From Sclerotinia nivalis (lineage: Eukaryota; Ascomycota; Leotiomycetes; Helotiales; Sclerotiniaceae): 64,000 nt of DNA. The stretch is from the NCBI GenBank assembly GCA_029531795.1, contig JAPEIS010000002.1:1116001-1180000 (forward strand), in the 5' to 3' direction. Shown here piece after piece: positions 10,470-22,338 of this stretch; positions within the stretch are counted from its first letter, which is position 1, and the number at the start of each line of letters is the position of its first letter. The notes beneath the pieces were generated by a model. That model worked only from the letters and a program-made list of their open reading frames with translations, was not told the DNA's origin and did not search any database. The translations under genes and the position numbers were made by a program.

Positions 10470-12762
10470 TCCGCTGTTCACTAATAAAGATATTGCAGGG
10501 ACGGAGAAATACTTGGATTTCTATGAGCAGAATGACATCAAGTAGAGGGAAGTAATATAAAAGTTAATGAATATCTAAATTCTAGATGTGCAACCAATTT
10601 GTAATTAGTTGTTGAAAGCAGTGTTGACTTCCTTGATATGGAAGATAGTGAAGGCTAATGAGTACAAAATATGACTGTGGGGAAGTCTAGATATGCTCGT
10701 GTTAAGTTCAAGGCGGACGCGTGCGTGGATATTTGCAAGACGAGAGAGAAGTGAGAGTTGACTTCAATACCACTTGACTCTTGGGAGGAAAAGACTTTCC
10801 GCTTGAAAGTAGAAGGCTTACTGACTTCCTCGTTAGAAAGAAAATATTGATGGATGTTAAATGTTGAGATGTACAAAAGATTTATGAGGACATAAACGGG
10901 AACAAGCGCGCAAGGAGCTGTATATAAATGCCAAAAACGTAGACGGAGCAAGAACTGCTTAGGGAAACTCAAACCACGTAGCAATTCATTAAATCAAACC
11001 CCGCCCGCACCCCCATGCTTCAAATCAGCAATGAACATTTCAGCTCAAACCCAACCTTATCCATGTTACACAAGCCCCATGACATCCTGCAAAGCATAAC
11101 ACATGTAGATGTAAACGACAAAAGCATGTGCATATACATGAAGCAATCGTAAGTCCAAGCATAGCATAGCAGCAACGACCCGAGGTTCATTAATAAACCC
11201 CACGAGTCATCCTGCAATTGTCCAGTCTCGGGCCATTACATTACGGATAATCTAGTTGAAAGGAACTTTCCATGCTGATAGTTCCTCTAAAACACACTTG
11301 ATATTGCGGATAGGGGTGAAATGCATAATTTTCAAAATTAACGAAATTTTTCTAGCCTGACATAATTCAGGTACACTTTTTCACCACTTGAAAAGCCTTT
11401 TTCCAAAAAAGACTTCACACATATTCTTTTTTTCACCACAAGAACAGGTGATTATCGGATCAATATCAGAAATCACCACCGAAAGTGTCGGCGCACGCGA
11501 CTTTTGTGCATAAACCTGCATAAAGTTTATGCACATATCTCGCATACCAGGAAAGATAGAATTCCGGATAGGTTTGTGGATATTTACCGCCATCAGCCAA
11601 AGGTATCCTAATTAGTGAGAAGGATAAAAATGAATTAGCTAAGATGGAAGGTATGGCGGGCAGGATCAACTATTTTGGAAATGCGGTCGGCGTAAATGCC
11701 TCATTGCGAAATCTGGGCATGCGTAATCCTTTTGCTTTTATTGGATATAAAAGTTTTTGCTTGCAAACATTTGCGGCGTAGAATTCAAGATGGGGATTTC
11801 CTAGCGAGGCTAAGGTTACTTCGGTTGACCGCTTCGTAATATTTCTCCATGAGGCTTTCAAACCGAGTACGGATGAAATGTTGTACGGACATTTGATAAT
11901 GTAAGAACTACTGTAGATTGTCGAGCTGAGACCTTAGTTGATAAAGATCTGTATAGTGTTAATATAAAGTACGGCAATATTCGAAACTCGTATTCTCACT
12001 TGTCTTAGGTGATGTTGAGAATTGCGCGTTTAGCAGAATAAGATCCGAAACTTCCCTCTGCATGTACGATTTGACTACATTCGGATTCATGCAGGATCGT
12101 GCAGGTACAGTATTCTAGAATGTCCAGATTCTCTAGATTCTCCTAGGGAAGAAAGCTTGTTTGAAGAATTCAAAGAATGATAGGAAAGCCAAGAAATAAT
12201 AATAATATGACGGAATAATTCAATGAGTATTGAATGGGTTGTGATCAAATGGATAATTTGACTTTAGATGATGAATGTGGCTTTCATTGTTCCAGAATTG
12301 GAGGAATTTCCCAAGGCTCGGAAGAAGAAATCGCTTAAATAGCAGTATGGAACTCCATATGTGGTTACACATGACACATTGGCGTCAGTACTTGGTCATG
12401 ATGCTGAGCCTAGGCATTGGTGGTTAGAGATAATGACTGGAAATATATTGAGATTGCAATGAAATGAAGACTTTGACCAAACGACTTGAGGATTGTCTAG
12501 GTAAGATAATTGCCCACGAGCTTTAATGATTGCTCCGGAATGAAAGCTGACAAGTCATAAGAAAAGGCGCGTGGTGTTCGGAGTGTCGAGTTATGCAGTC
12601 ACCAATCTGTTGGATGGAATAGCTTGAAGGATTGAATGTTGTTCTGCACAGTTCCAACTCATCTTATAGTTGGTATGTGTACATCAAAGGTCTTGAAATT
12701 TAACTCTTCATGTTTTTCACTTGATGTCTCCTTTCCACCATAACACTGCGACCGTACAGCGA

Positions 12763-12788
12763 GCGGGGTTGTGGTTGATTAACCCCGC
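12763..12788. repeat. GC-rich inverted repeat in AT-rich DNA
   Basis: GCGGGGTT (12763-12770) and AACCCCGC (12781-12788) form an 8-bp stem around a 10-nt loop. The arms contain CGG and CCG triplets facing inward. Confidence 0.75.
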
Positions 12789-15700
12789 CATGGGACGTGC
12801 ATATTTAATACGCTATCGGCGGTATTCAAGGGTGTTTGACAATCAACTAACCATATTGAGTCCCATGTCCAACCGTCGTCCCATCATAATGCGGGGAAAG
12901 GGACTTCGGGGCCGAAGGATGAATATTTGTGTAAGTATCGTAAGATCAAAAAGCCTCAAAATCTTCTAAAACTCCTTAAATTAGCAAAAACATGTGTTGA
13001 GTAATGGGTATGCGCAAGGGGTAAAGGGAAAAATGTTAATCTCTTAGTATAGAACGATTTTGTAATACCTCATTTGCCAAAAATGCGATTTTGAAGTCAA
13101 ATACATAAACTGCAAATAGCTGTCGGTTTCCGTAGAAGTACTAAATTGTATGGACGAGCGGGTTTTGCTAAATTTTGGCACATTGATGGTCCCGCGTTGT
13201 GACAACAAATGAGGCTTACATTTGAGTGATTTTCGAGAAAACTCACTAATGTTGTGGATTAGTTGTACCCGTTTACTTTTTGAATAGACAAAATAGGAAG
13301 ATCGAAAGAGTTCCAAATTGAGTGAGTGACTTTAGTATCACAATGGCTGTAGGTGCTTCATGCGCAGGGTCTCTTGGATGAATCTAAATGTATTAGAATT
13401 GAGTAGCGACTTGTTGAGATATGTGAGGAGCAAGATACCTCAAGGATATTATTGATGGAAGGCTTAGAGACATGTCCATCATCAATATTCCACATCTTCG
13501 CTGGACACATTTTTGCCTTGTCTGCCCTATGAGGGGTCGTCCAATGGATACAATATTGTTCCGTGTCCATCGGGACATTACCTTTCCATTTGTCCTAGAG
13601 TACAGGCACTGACTGACTGACAGGTAAGCTCGGTAGTAACTCGCTGTGTTTTCATGGTATTGTGAAGCACCTGTGACTCTTTCAAAACCGACAGATGAAA
13701 ATGATCAACAGTATCTTTTCTTCTTCGGGTGACCAGGGCTTAGAAGCATTTTCGGACATGGCGGCGGAAGTCAAAAGGCTAGAATTCTGTTGTATGCACA
13801 TCATGCATGAAAGGCCCTTGTACTCCTTTGACAATGCAACATTTTGGTGACTCAACTTTTCTAGCGTTCTTCACACCTTCTACTTAACCTTACACACACA
13901 AGATCTCCTTGGCATAATGTTTAGAGTAGATAATTTCTCCGTATGGTTCAATTGTCTAGGTGGTAAAGGTCTAGATGTACTCGGTACCGTTGAAGAAGTA
14001 ACATTGGGAACCAGTTGCCAGGAAGATGGATTGACCGTTTGTATAGAGCTCAGATAATGGGTGAGTGGATTGTCAGTTGGACAGATCTATCTGCAAATAA
14101 AGACCTTTTCGTGACAATATCGTCCCCTCCGTTTCTGATGTTTGGTTTGATGATAATGAAGCCTTGGCAAAGGTATACAAGGCGTCCCTCAATCCGCTGT
14201 CCGTCCCGTAACAATGCAATACCGAAGGTTACTTTTCTCTTGGCTTTCATATTAGGACGCAGATTTGAGATTTATTATCGAAGATTACTGTCTTGGCGAT
14301 TCAACAACTCAACGTCCAGCGAAATATGAAAGTACTTTGTAACATAACCCCCGAAAACGAGAAGTACCATTTGGGTGTACTATTAAGTGTCGTACTTTTG
14401 CTTGGCTCATACAATGTAGTATCGAGGCAATCCTCCAATAGTAACCAGCCTATGAAAGGTAGCTGTACTCGGGGAATCGGTGAGTAAGGAAAAGTATTGT
14501 GAAATCAGAAGCTGAAAGAGTCGTGGATTTTATTGCGTGGGGTTATTATGAATGAATTGGAAGGAGTTCAAGTAGTCATATGGTTGTGTTGTATACTCGA
14601 GCAGATGAGATAAGATATTATTTGAAGATCGGAATTGAGGCGGAACGAAATAAGCGAGGAAATGTTCCAAAGACCAAAGATCTGGACTTCGATTCATCAA
14701 TACGGGTATCAAAGATTAAAAATATATCAAATATATCAATCACTGCACCCAAATGACTGTAAACTATCCTATCACGACTAGGAAGGTAATGCATGCATCC
14801 ACTACTCTTCCGTCATCAAGAGCCGGCAGGGAAAAAACATTATGAATCATTCACTCATGGGCAAATTCCTCGGCATGGAATTGCCGGTTTCTTGTCTTTT
14901 CAATGAATAATATTTCACCATATTATCAACATAAAAGGTTTCTTTGTTCTTGATTCGAAAATAGGGCGAATAAGCAACAAGAATAGAAAAGAGATTAATT
15001 TATACAATAAAATCACGTCTTCGCGTCTTTATATCCGGTACAGCCATTACATAGATAGATAGGTAGATAGATATCATCAGTACCAAAAAATGATCTCAGA
15101 GTCAAAGGAGAAAGCATAAATTATGGTCCAGTACAAACAAGTATCTATCGATACGTTACTCAATTTTATCACCAAGCAGGAAATGATAATTTAGTAGGAG
15201 AGGAGGAATAATAAAGCCAAAGCCAAAAGCCACACCATCGCCATCGCCATCGCCATCCAGTCACCCAGTCACCCAGTCGTCCAACTTTCCAATCTCGAAC
15301 ATCAATCAATCAGTGGAATCAACAACCCACCAAGCCAAAGCTATTGTGTTCGCAACGCAGCATTCTTGCTTGTATCACCCAACTACTTTCTATGTGCGAC
15401 CGCGCATGCAAAGTTATCCTTGCCTGCTTTTTGCCTTTGCCTTTCCTGTCCAGTCCAGGTCTCACGAATTTAAATTTCACCATTCTCCTCCTCCTCCGCA
15501 TTTACCAAGATCTACTTTAAACCTCTTCATTCGTTCAAATGTAAGAAGGGATTTTTCTAAATGATTTTTCACCCCGCACACCTCTTTTTATTCTCAACAA
15601 GTTTAACTCCTTACAAGTTTGTTTCTTCTACCAAGCCTTCTATGCATGAAGCCTCGTTTTCGCATTTCCCCATTAATAGACCCTATCAGATCTTCTCCTC

Positions 15701-16249
15701 CCTCCCGATCCCGGTCTATTCTAAGAATCCGGTCCTTCGAGCTTTTCAATACTACTGCTACTAAACTACATCACCACTACTCTTTTCCTCTCTGATCAAG
15801 AGATTATTCCGATCCTTTTTTCATCATGTTTCTTTTATAGTTGCTTATATTTAATACTTGCCTGGAGGGAGAGCGCAATTGATCAATTCTATCGCATTGT
15901 TCGCATCGTCGAGAAGATCCATTCACGAAGATAACTACAATACAATTGAAGCAGGCTAGACGTTCTAGACCTACATGATTACTACTACCAGACTTTTAAA
16001 CGGTCTTGCAGAATACTGGTACACCGATTGATCGGAGCAGATCCACCCCCTTCACGAGGACCCATATTACTCCTCTTTACGCTACTGCTTAGTAGTGCAC
16101 AAGTCCAACCTTATAGTTGGACTTGGTCTCCTGGAGCAGACTTCAAATTTCAAATTTTAAAACCCCAAGACTTTACGCATCATTCGCACTTTCCCAAACT
16201 CTTTCTTGATTTGTCTAAAATAGGGTGTCGGCTCACCAGATTAGCAATC

Positions 16250-18471
16250 ATGGCGACAACTACTTTACCAATTTATCATCCTACATTATCTTCTACTTCT
16301 CAAGAAACCTCGAATGCATTACATCATATCCCTCAAATCGAATCAAATTCTGCTTCTGCAGAATCGAGTCGGCCTTCCTCAATAGATTCTCGTCAAGTCG
16401 ATTCCATCCCCGAAGAGGACGAGTACGAGACTAGCAGTGAAGCTGTTAATGAGCCAGTAACTCCAACAGATTTTCAACATCCTCACCAAAACACGAGAGT
16501 ACTCACTGGCGGAGAGATTTCTCATGACATCATTCGCAAGCTTCCTCCAGGTTCAATTCCACCTCCTAAAATTGCCAATACCATTGCGACTCCTCCACCT
16601 TCATCGAACAACCAGACACCACCATTTACATCGCAAGGAAACATAGAATTGCCCTCAACTTCATTCCCGCTTCCGAAAAGACCTACCTTTTCTACAAAAG
16701 ATTCGGGATTGAGAGGTAAAATTTCGAAATTCTTCAAGAGATCGAATTCCCAAACTGGAAATTTGACTACAACCGCCTTAAATGATCAGACCAATCTTAT
16801 ATCCCAAACCAATCTTACAAACAATAATGGTTCCGATCCAATGTTAGGAAAAGAGCATCGTCGAATGTCCATTGGGCGAACGTCAACTTCCACCACAGCG
16901 TCCAATTCCCGTACGAACACACCACCTTCACCTAGTACACCATCCGAACCCCAGTCTTCACAAGAAAACATATTCTCAAGCGTAGGACCGAACGAATCCT
17001 TCACAATGTCTAAAAAACAAAGATCTTCGACCGGTCTAAGCATGGGCTTAATGAATAGATTTCAACACTATGGACCAAAGATTGCCTTTGATACATCAGC
17101 AATGGAAGACAAGAGCAAAGCCCCTCAGCGTGCTACGAGCGTTGATTGGGATCTAAATAGTGCTATTGCCACGGATTCAGTGGTTAAGGAGATGTCGCGA
17201 GAGCCTTGGGCAATGCCAGCCGAAACTGGAATTGGGTTAAAATCAAGACGTTTGAGTATGAGCCTTCCAGATGACTTCCTTGTCGACGTCGTGGAATTGG
17301 ATGAAGAATATCATCAACATAACACATTCATAGGACGCCGTGGAAAACAAGTCGGTAAAGGTGCCACGGCTCATGTGAAACTGGTGGTCAAAAATGGTAC
17401 CAATGATATATATGCTGTGAAAGAATTTCGTGGTAGGTCTACAACGGAAAAAGAAGAGGATTATGAGAAGAAGGTCAAATCGGAATATTCAATCGCAAAA
17501 GCCGCCCGTCACCCAAACATTGTACAAACCTTTCGACTGTGTACACACAATGGTAGGTGGAACCATGTGATGGAATACTGTGAGCAAGGAGATCTATTCA
17601 GTCTCATCAATCAGAAGTACCTCAACAAGGAAGACCATCTAAAGGATCGCCAATGTCTATTCAAGCAACTCATTCAAGGCATTTACTTTCTTCATAGCAA
17701 TGGAATTGCGCATCGAGATATCAAACCTGAGAACTTGTTGATCACCAAGGATAGCAAGCTTAAAATTACCGATTTTGGTGTTTCCGAAGTTTTCGCTGGT
17801 ATTCATCCTGGTTTTAGAGCCGCCAGAGGTGAATGTGGAAAAGACATGGCCGAGACCAGACTTTGTGCTCCTGGTATCTGTGGTAGCCCTCCATATATTG
17901 CTCCAGAGGTTCTTGCAAAGCAAGGTACGTGAATATTTTATTATGCTTTACATCATCACCAATATTGACATCCTCACTAGGTGAATATGATCCAAGACCT
18001 CTAGATGTATGGAGTGCCGCCATAGTCATGCTTTGCATGACCGCCAACGGCTGCCTGTGGGAAAGAGCCAAGCCCAACACCTCACCCCTCTACGACGAAC
18101 TCGTCCGCGGTTGGGATAAATGGAACGGCAAACACGACGACTCTAACATAACCGATTCGGACTATCCGCATGTTTCATTCTTCGATAAACATATTAATCC
18201 TCCCGCTCTTCGTCGCATACTCCTTACTATGCTCAATCCAAATCCAGAACATAGGGCTAGTATTGGTGATATTGCGAGAAATCGGTGGATGAAAAATGTC
18301 GAGTGTTGTCAAATTGATAGTTATGATGAACCAACCAAGTTAATCGATGCGAGTAAATGTTGTGGCACGGGTAATAGGAGTATGAATAGGGTGGTGGGTC
18401 ACAATCATTTGCCGCCCAAGGAACATCATGGACACAAGTTGGTCAGGTTGCCTGGTAGTACGGATATGTAA
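16250..18471 (+). CDS. Ser/Thr protein kinase of the Hal4/Sat4 (Npr1-like) group
   Basis: Two exons, 16250-17924 and 17981-18471, joined across a 56-nt phase-1 intron, give 721 residues. The splice restores the kinase sequence APEVLAKQ-GEYDPRPLDVWS. The start at 16250 has a good context (AATCATGGCG). Residues 1-350 are a disordered Ser/Thr/Pro-rich regulatory region. The kinase domain begins near residue 375: glycine loop VGKGATAHVKL, lysine K391 in AVKEF, HRD at 488-490 (HRDIKPENLL), DFG at 508-510, then GICGSPPYIAPEV. An insert of about 25 residues after DFG, and the overall sequence, match the fungal Hal4/Sat4/Hrk1 group. Yeast relatives regulate Trk potassium transport, the plasma-membrane H+-ATPase and nutrient permeases. 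The kinase identity is certain; the subgroup is very likely. Confidence 0.93.
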
Positions 18472-19545
18472 TTGCAGAACCGGTATTGCTGAGGTTACAC
18501 TGGAGTTTGGGACGTACTGGGATACAGAGCTTTTTTTTTAGCCTTTCGTTAGACTATTACCTTTCTTGCAAGTCGAGCGAATGGTTTGGATGGATCCTGG
18601 AGAAATGAAATTTTGCGGAGTTGGGTGTCATTACACAACTACACTTTGACATGGAGGGTCAAGTGTTGTGATTTACTATGCAACGCGGTTTGGTTGAATT
18701 GGGTCGTTCGGGTTCGTACTCATGCTAACGACGTGATGATAATGAGTTTCGAAGAAGTGTTTGGGATTGGGTAGGGTATCTGATTTCATGCTTTGAGAGC
18801 GAGATTCGAGATTCGATAATTGGTTCGGAGATAAGTGGTATGGAGTGGTGCTGTCGTTATGATGGGGATATGGAGTGGTTGCGTGTCTATACGTTTGTGG
18901 TGGTGTGGTGGTGGATTGATTTGAACTGAGTGGTTTTGTGGTTTTGTGGTTTTGCTTGGGGGTTGGATGGGATGGGATGGGTTATAGATGAATGGATACG
19001 GTACTCGGTACTCGGTACTCGATGATCAATAGGAGAGGAACCTGAAGAGTCTCCATTTGATATGGAGGAAGGAATGCGGATGGGGAGTGGGGGAAAGGGA
19101 AGCGGGGATACTTAATTCAGATTGAGGATTAAAGGTTGAAATGAAGGATGGATTGACCTGAGAGATTGTCAATAAGTCGAAGACTTTACCTACCTACCTA
19201 CCTACCTAGAATTACATACATACCATAAGATTACAAACACACATAGATACATAGTTCTTAGTACTCAGCGGTTGATGATTAGTGGTATTCAAAAATGATC
19301 TACCTAGTAGATATCCTACCTCTTTTTGAGAGAGCGGTTGTGGAGGGTGATATGTGATATGTGATATATGTATGATATATATGTATGATATATACCTTTC
19401 AGTTTATTTTTAATTCATAGGTTTATGTGGTTCGAATCTATGATTTTCCATATTATTCTGATATATCATGAAAATATCAGATATCACAAATATAAAATAC
19501 CACCACCACCACCATCGACTCAAAGATATCTATTTCCTACTACAA
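18472..19545. other. Convergent 3' intergenic region
   Basis: Lies between the 3' ends of the kinase and Vms1 genes. It holds GTGGTTTT repeats near 18930, three copies of CGGTACT near 19000-19020 and an ACCT microsatellite (19188-19208). No gene seen. Confidence 0.65.
19188..19208. repeat. ACCT microsatellite
   Basis: Five tandem ACCT units in the convergent intergenic region. Confidence 0.85.
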
Positions 19546-21608
19546 CTAACCCAACCTCTTCATCCTTTCCTCCGCCGCCCTGGCCCTCCTCTCCCTCTCA
19601 ACCCTCATCTTCATTTCCGGCGTCATATTCCTCATTTCCTCCTCTCTCTTTTCCTGTCCTGTCGCTTTAACGCCCGCTCCCAACAATCCACCCACAATCT
19701 TCCCTTTCCCCCCTCTACTACTAAACTTTCCATCACCCTTTAATTTACGCTCTGCCTCTTCCTCCGCCTCTTCTTTAGCTAACCTCTCATCCTCTATTTT
19801 TTTCTGTTCTAATTTCTTTTTATTTTCCTCTTCCCTTTCACGCGCCTCGCGTTTATTGGCCTCCTCTCGTGACATGGGAGGTGGAATGTTTGAGTTGTCC
19901 CAGGAATATGTGGAGGGGGATGGGAGTTCGAATCTACAAACGCGAAAGGCGTCGCGTGTACTTCTATCACCGCATAATTCAAAAGGGGTTTTACCATCTC
20001 CGTTTTTAATTGTTGGATCTGCGTTTCCTTTCAATATTAAGCCCTCGACTAGTAGTTTTGAGTTTAAACTCGCGGCTAAATGTAAAGGGGTAGGAGCATG
20101 ATGATTTTGTTCCTCGGGTTGGAACCGGAAGTTTGGGGAGAGAGAATTTGTTTGAAAGTAAGATAAAAGAGCAGGAAGTTTTGAGCGGCGAATTAATGAT
20201 TGAAGTTGTGATGTATGTAGAAGTGCGGTTTCTTCTTCTTCTGATAGTTTATTGGATTGAGGTTTCGATATTGCGGCCGCTTCCTTTTTCGCGGCGAGCG
20301 ATTGTTGAGCTGAGATGGCGGCCGCACGCTTGGCTGCTAGTGCTTCTTCGTCTACTTCGAGGACTTTAACACGGGTGAGCTCGACGAAGGATCGCATGAG
20401 TTCGTTTTGTGTTGCTCTTCTCGTGCTAAATGGGAACCCACGAATTCGAGGATCGTTTTGTCGTAATACTTGGTCCTCGTATGGTCCGAATAGGGTGCGT
20501 CGATTAGTAGTACCGGTGGCACGAATGAAAAGTAGTTCAGATGTATCAATCATGCCTTTCCATGATGTGAGGAGTTGTCGTACTTCATCTGTAAGAGCTT
20601 GTTCGTTGTAACGACGGAGACTAGCTCCAGCACTATGAGCAGCTCCTTTTGCGGAATCGTTGGCGGATTGAGATCCTCCTTGCTTGCGACGAGTGGTGTA
20701 GCGATGAAAGGTTTTCTGAGCGAGTACGACGGCTTCTTTGGCTAAGGGACCCGTCGTCGCCTGTGGGTTTTTGACTAGTTTAGGGGTGAGAGACACGATC
20801 ATGGCGGCAAAATGACCACCTCCTATCATGCACATAAAGATATGAGGACCTTTGTATGATTCTGGTAATGGAATACCTTCACTATTGACCGGTATTTTGA
20901 TTTGAGGTTTCGGAGAAAGCTGCTTTTTCTGGACAATTTCGTGCATAGAGGTTTCCTTTCCTTGCTCTTCATTTGTAAAAATCGCTCGATATATCCCAAG
21001 ATAGGTGTTCTTCGGCATCGTAGGTGTCGTGAACCACACCATTGGGGCCTTTCCAGATCCTCTTGTCCTCTTTCTTAACCCAGGGTTGTCATCAAACTCA
21101 TTACTATTTGACGATATAACAGCTTGTTTCTTGAGCAATGAGCTCAACGTCGTTTCCTTGCGCCCTCCATCTTCATCTTCTTCTGTATCTGATGAATCGG
21201 ATCCTGAAAGACTCTCGTCGAGGTCTCCTACCAACTTCTCGAATTCAATTTCCGTGACAGCTTTTGTCCCTCGAATCTTTTGCTTCAAATTATAGTTGTG
21301 GAAATCCGATCGCACATGGCTTTTTTGGTCTTCCACAGTATAAAAACTTACACCGCATAATGAACAAGACTTTGAACCAACTCCTTCTCCAGGTTTAGAT
21401 GGTACAACTCGCTCAGTAGTATCTGCAGGTGAATTGGTATCTTCCTGGTTTGTTTCGTCATTGATATCGTCTTTGCGCGCCAAAGTCGACAGAATGTCTT
21501 GTGGAAGGTCGTAGGCTATAAATAGTCAGCTTGAGGACTCGCATACAAAAGATTGATAGCCCTACCATATAATGGCCTTCTAGTTATATCCTCCTTTCGT
21601 TGTTCCAT
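19546..21608 (-). CDS. VMS1: Vms1/ANKZF1 family peptidyl-tRNA hydrolase
   Basis: Two exons on the minus strand, 21608-21566 (43 nt) and 21515-19546, joined across a 50-nt phase-1 intron, give 670 residues. The first exon supplies the ATG and RRPLY, and the join reads RPLYAYDLPQDILSTL, a typical Vms1 N-terminus; this decides the start. A C2H2-type zinc finger has C65, C68, H81 and H87. The VLRF1 domain (around 235-330) includes IGGGHFAAMIVSL and RRKQGGSQ, with Q297 at the place of the catalytic glutamine (Q295 in yeast). An ankyrin-type segment follows (PLHLAASLNSKLLVEGLI), then a charged coiled coil, and the end (RERRARAAEERMKRLG) fits a VIM motif for Cdc48/p97. In yeast Vms1 releases stalled nascent chains from 60S subunits, protecting mitochondria. 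It is divergent from the HAM1-like gene. Confidence 0.95.
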
Positions 21609-22338
21609 ATTGGTGATGCGAAAGCCGTTTGTATGACGTGGAGTGGAGTGAGATGACTATTGGAAGTTGAATGGTGAATCGTGCGCTAACTCGTTGAAAG
21701 AGTATTCCGATGGGGTTCCTGGTGTATTAGGCGGGTAAGTGTATATTCGACCGAAAAGATGTGGAAAGAAGATTTGATATGGATGTGCGATAACTAGGTT
21801 TCGAAAATTAAAACATTCACTGCCTAATACGTAGGTAGTACCAACTAGCTGCTATTCATCGGAACTAAATTCTCTTATCTCCACGTGATATCGTGATTAG
21901 CTCGGACTTTATATAATCCTAGCGTTCTAGCCGTCCTAGCTTTCATGACATCAACCACATTGATGACGTACTTCGTTCTAGGCCCAAGCTTCCATTTAGC
22001 TGAGGAAGAGGGAAAAGGCGTCCTGCCAAAACAATGAAAGCAAGGAAAGGAGTCTTTGCTCCCTCAAGTTCTGACACATAAATAAGCTTCAACTGCAATA
22101 CAAAACAAGATATAGCTGGATATAGCTTCTAGTAATCGAATCATATTACTCGAGTAATCAATACTCAAGTCAATTCTCTTCATCCATTGGCAACCAACCT
22201 AGTTGTATGGAGCAAAAGTGGAGTTGATCGACATTGTATGCAGCTTTAACCCTCACCCTATTCTTCAATATCCCATACCTCAGATCTCGTTAATCACAAA
22301 GATCTACCATCAATTCTCTATCTTCACTTTATCTGAAA
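21609..22338. promoter_or_regulatory. Bidirectional promoter region of Vms1 and the HAM1-like gene
   Basis: A 730-bp divergent spacer. It contains a CACGTG E-box (21882-21887), a TATA-like TTTATATAA near 21908, and TGACGT (21964-21969), the core of a CRE/ATF site. These motifs are seen in the sequence; whether bHLH or Atf1-type factors use them is inference. Confidence 0.4.

Larger units (their letters stand above)
10204..16249. other. 6-kb gene-poor region between tRNA-Met and the kinase gene
   Basis: No frame longer than about 105 codons and no recognisable domain on either strand. Two perfect hairpins stand out (10443-10469 and 12763-12788). There are GATA-type and CATCGC/CAGTCACC repeats near 15051-15073 and 15235-15285. 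The right end is probably the leader of the kinase gene. Old decayed mobile DNA is possible, but I saw no transposase or reverse-transcriptase motif. Confidence 0.5.

Noticed and set aside
19425..19450. GGTTCGAATC resembling a tRNA T loop
   Set aside because: No matching acceptor or anticodon stem upstream; surrounding DNA is AT-rich simple sequence.
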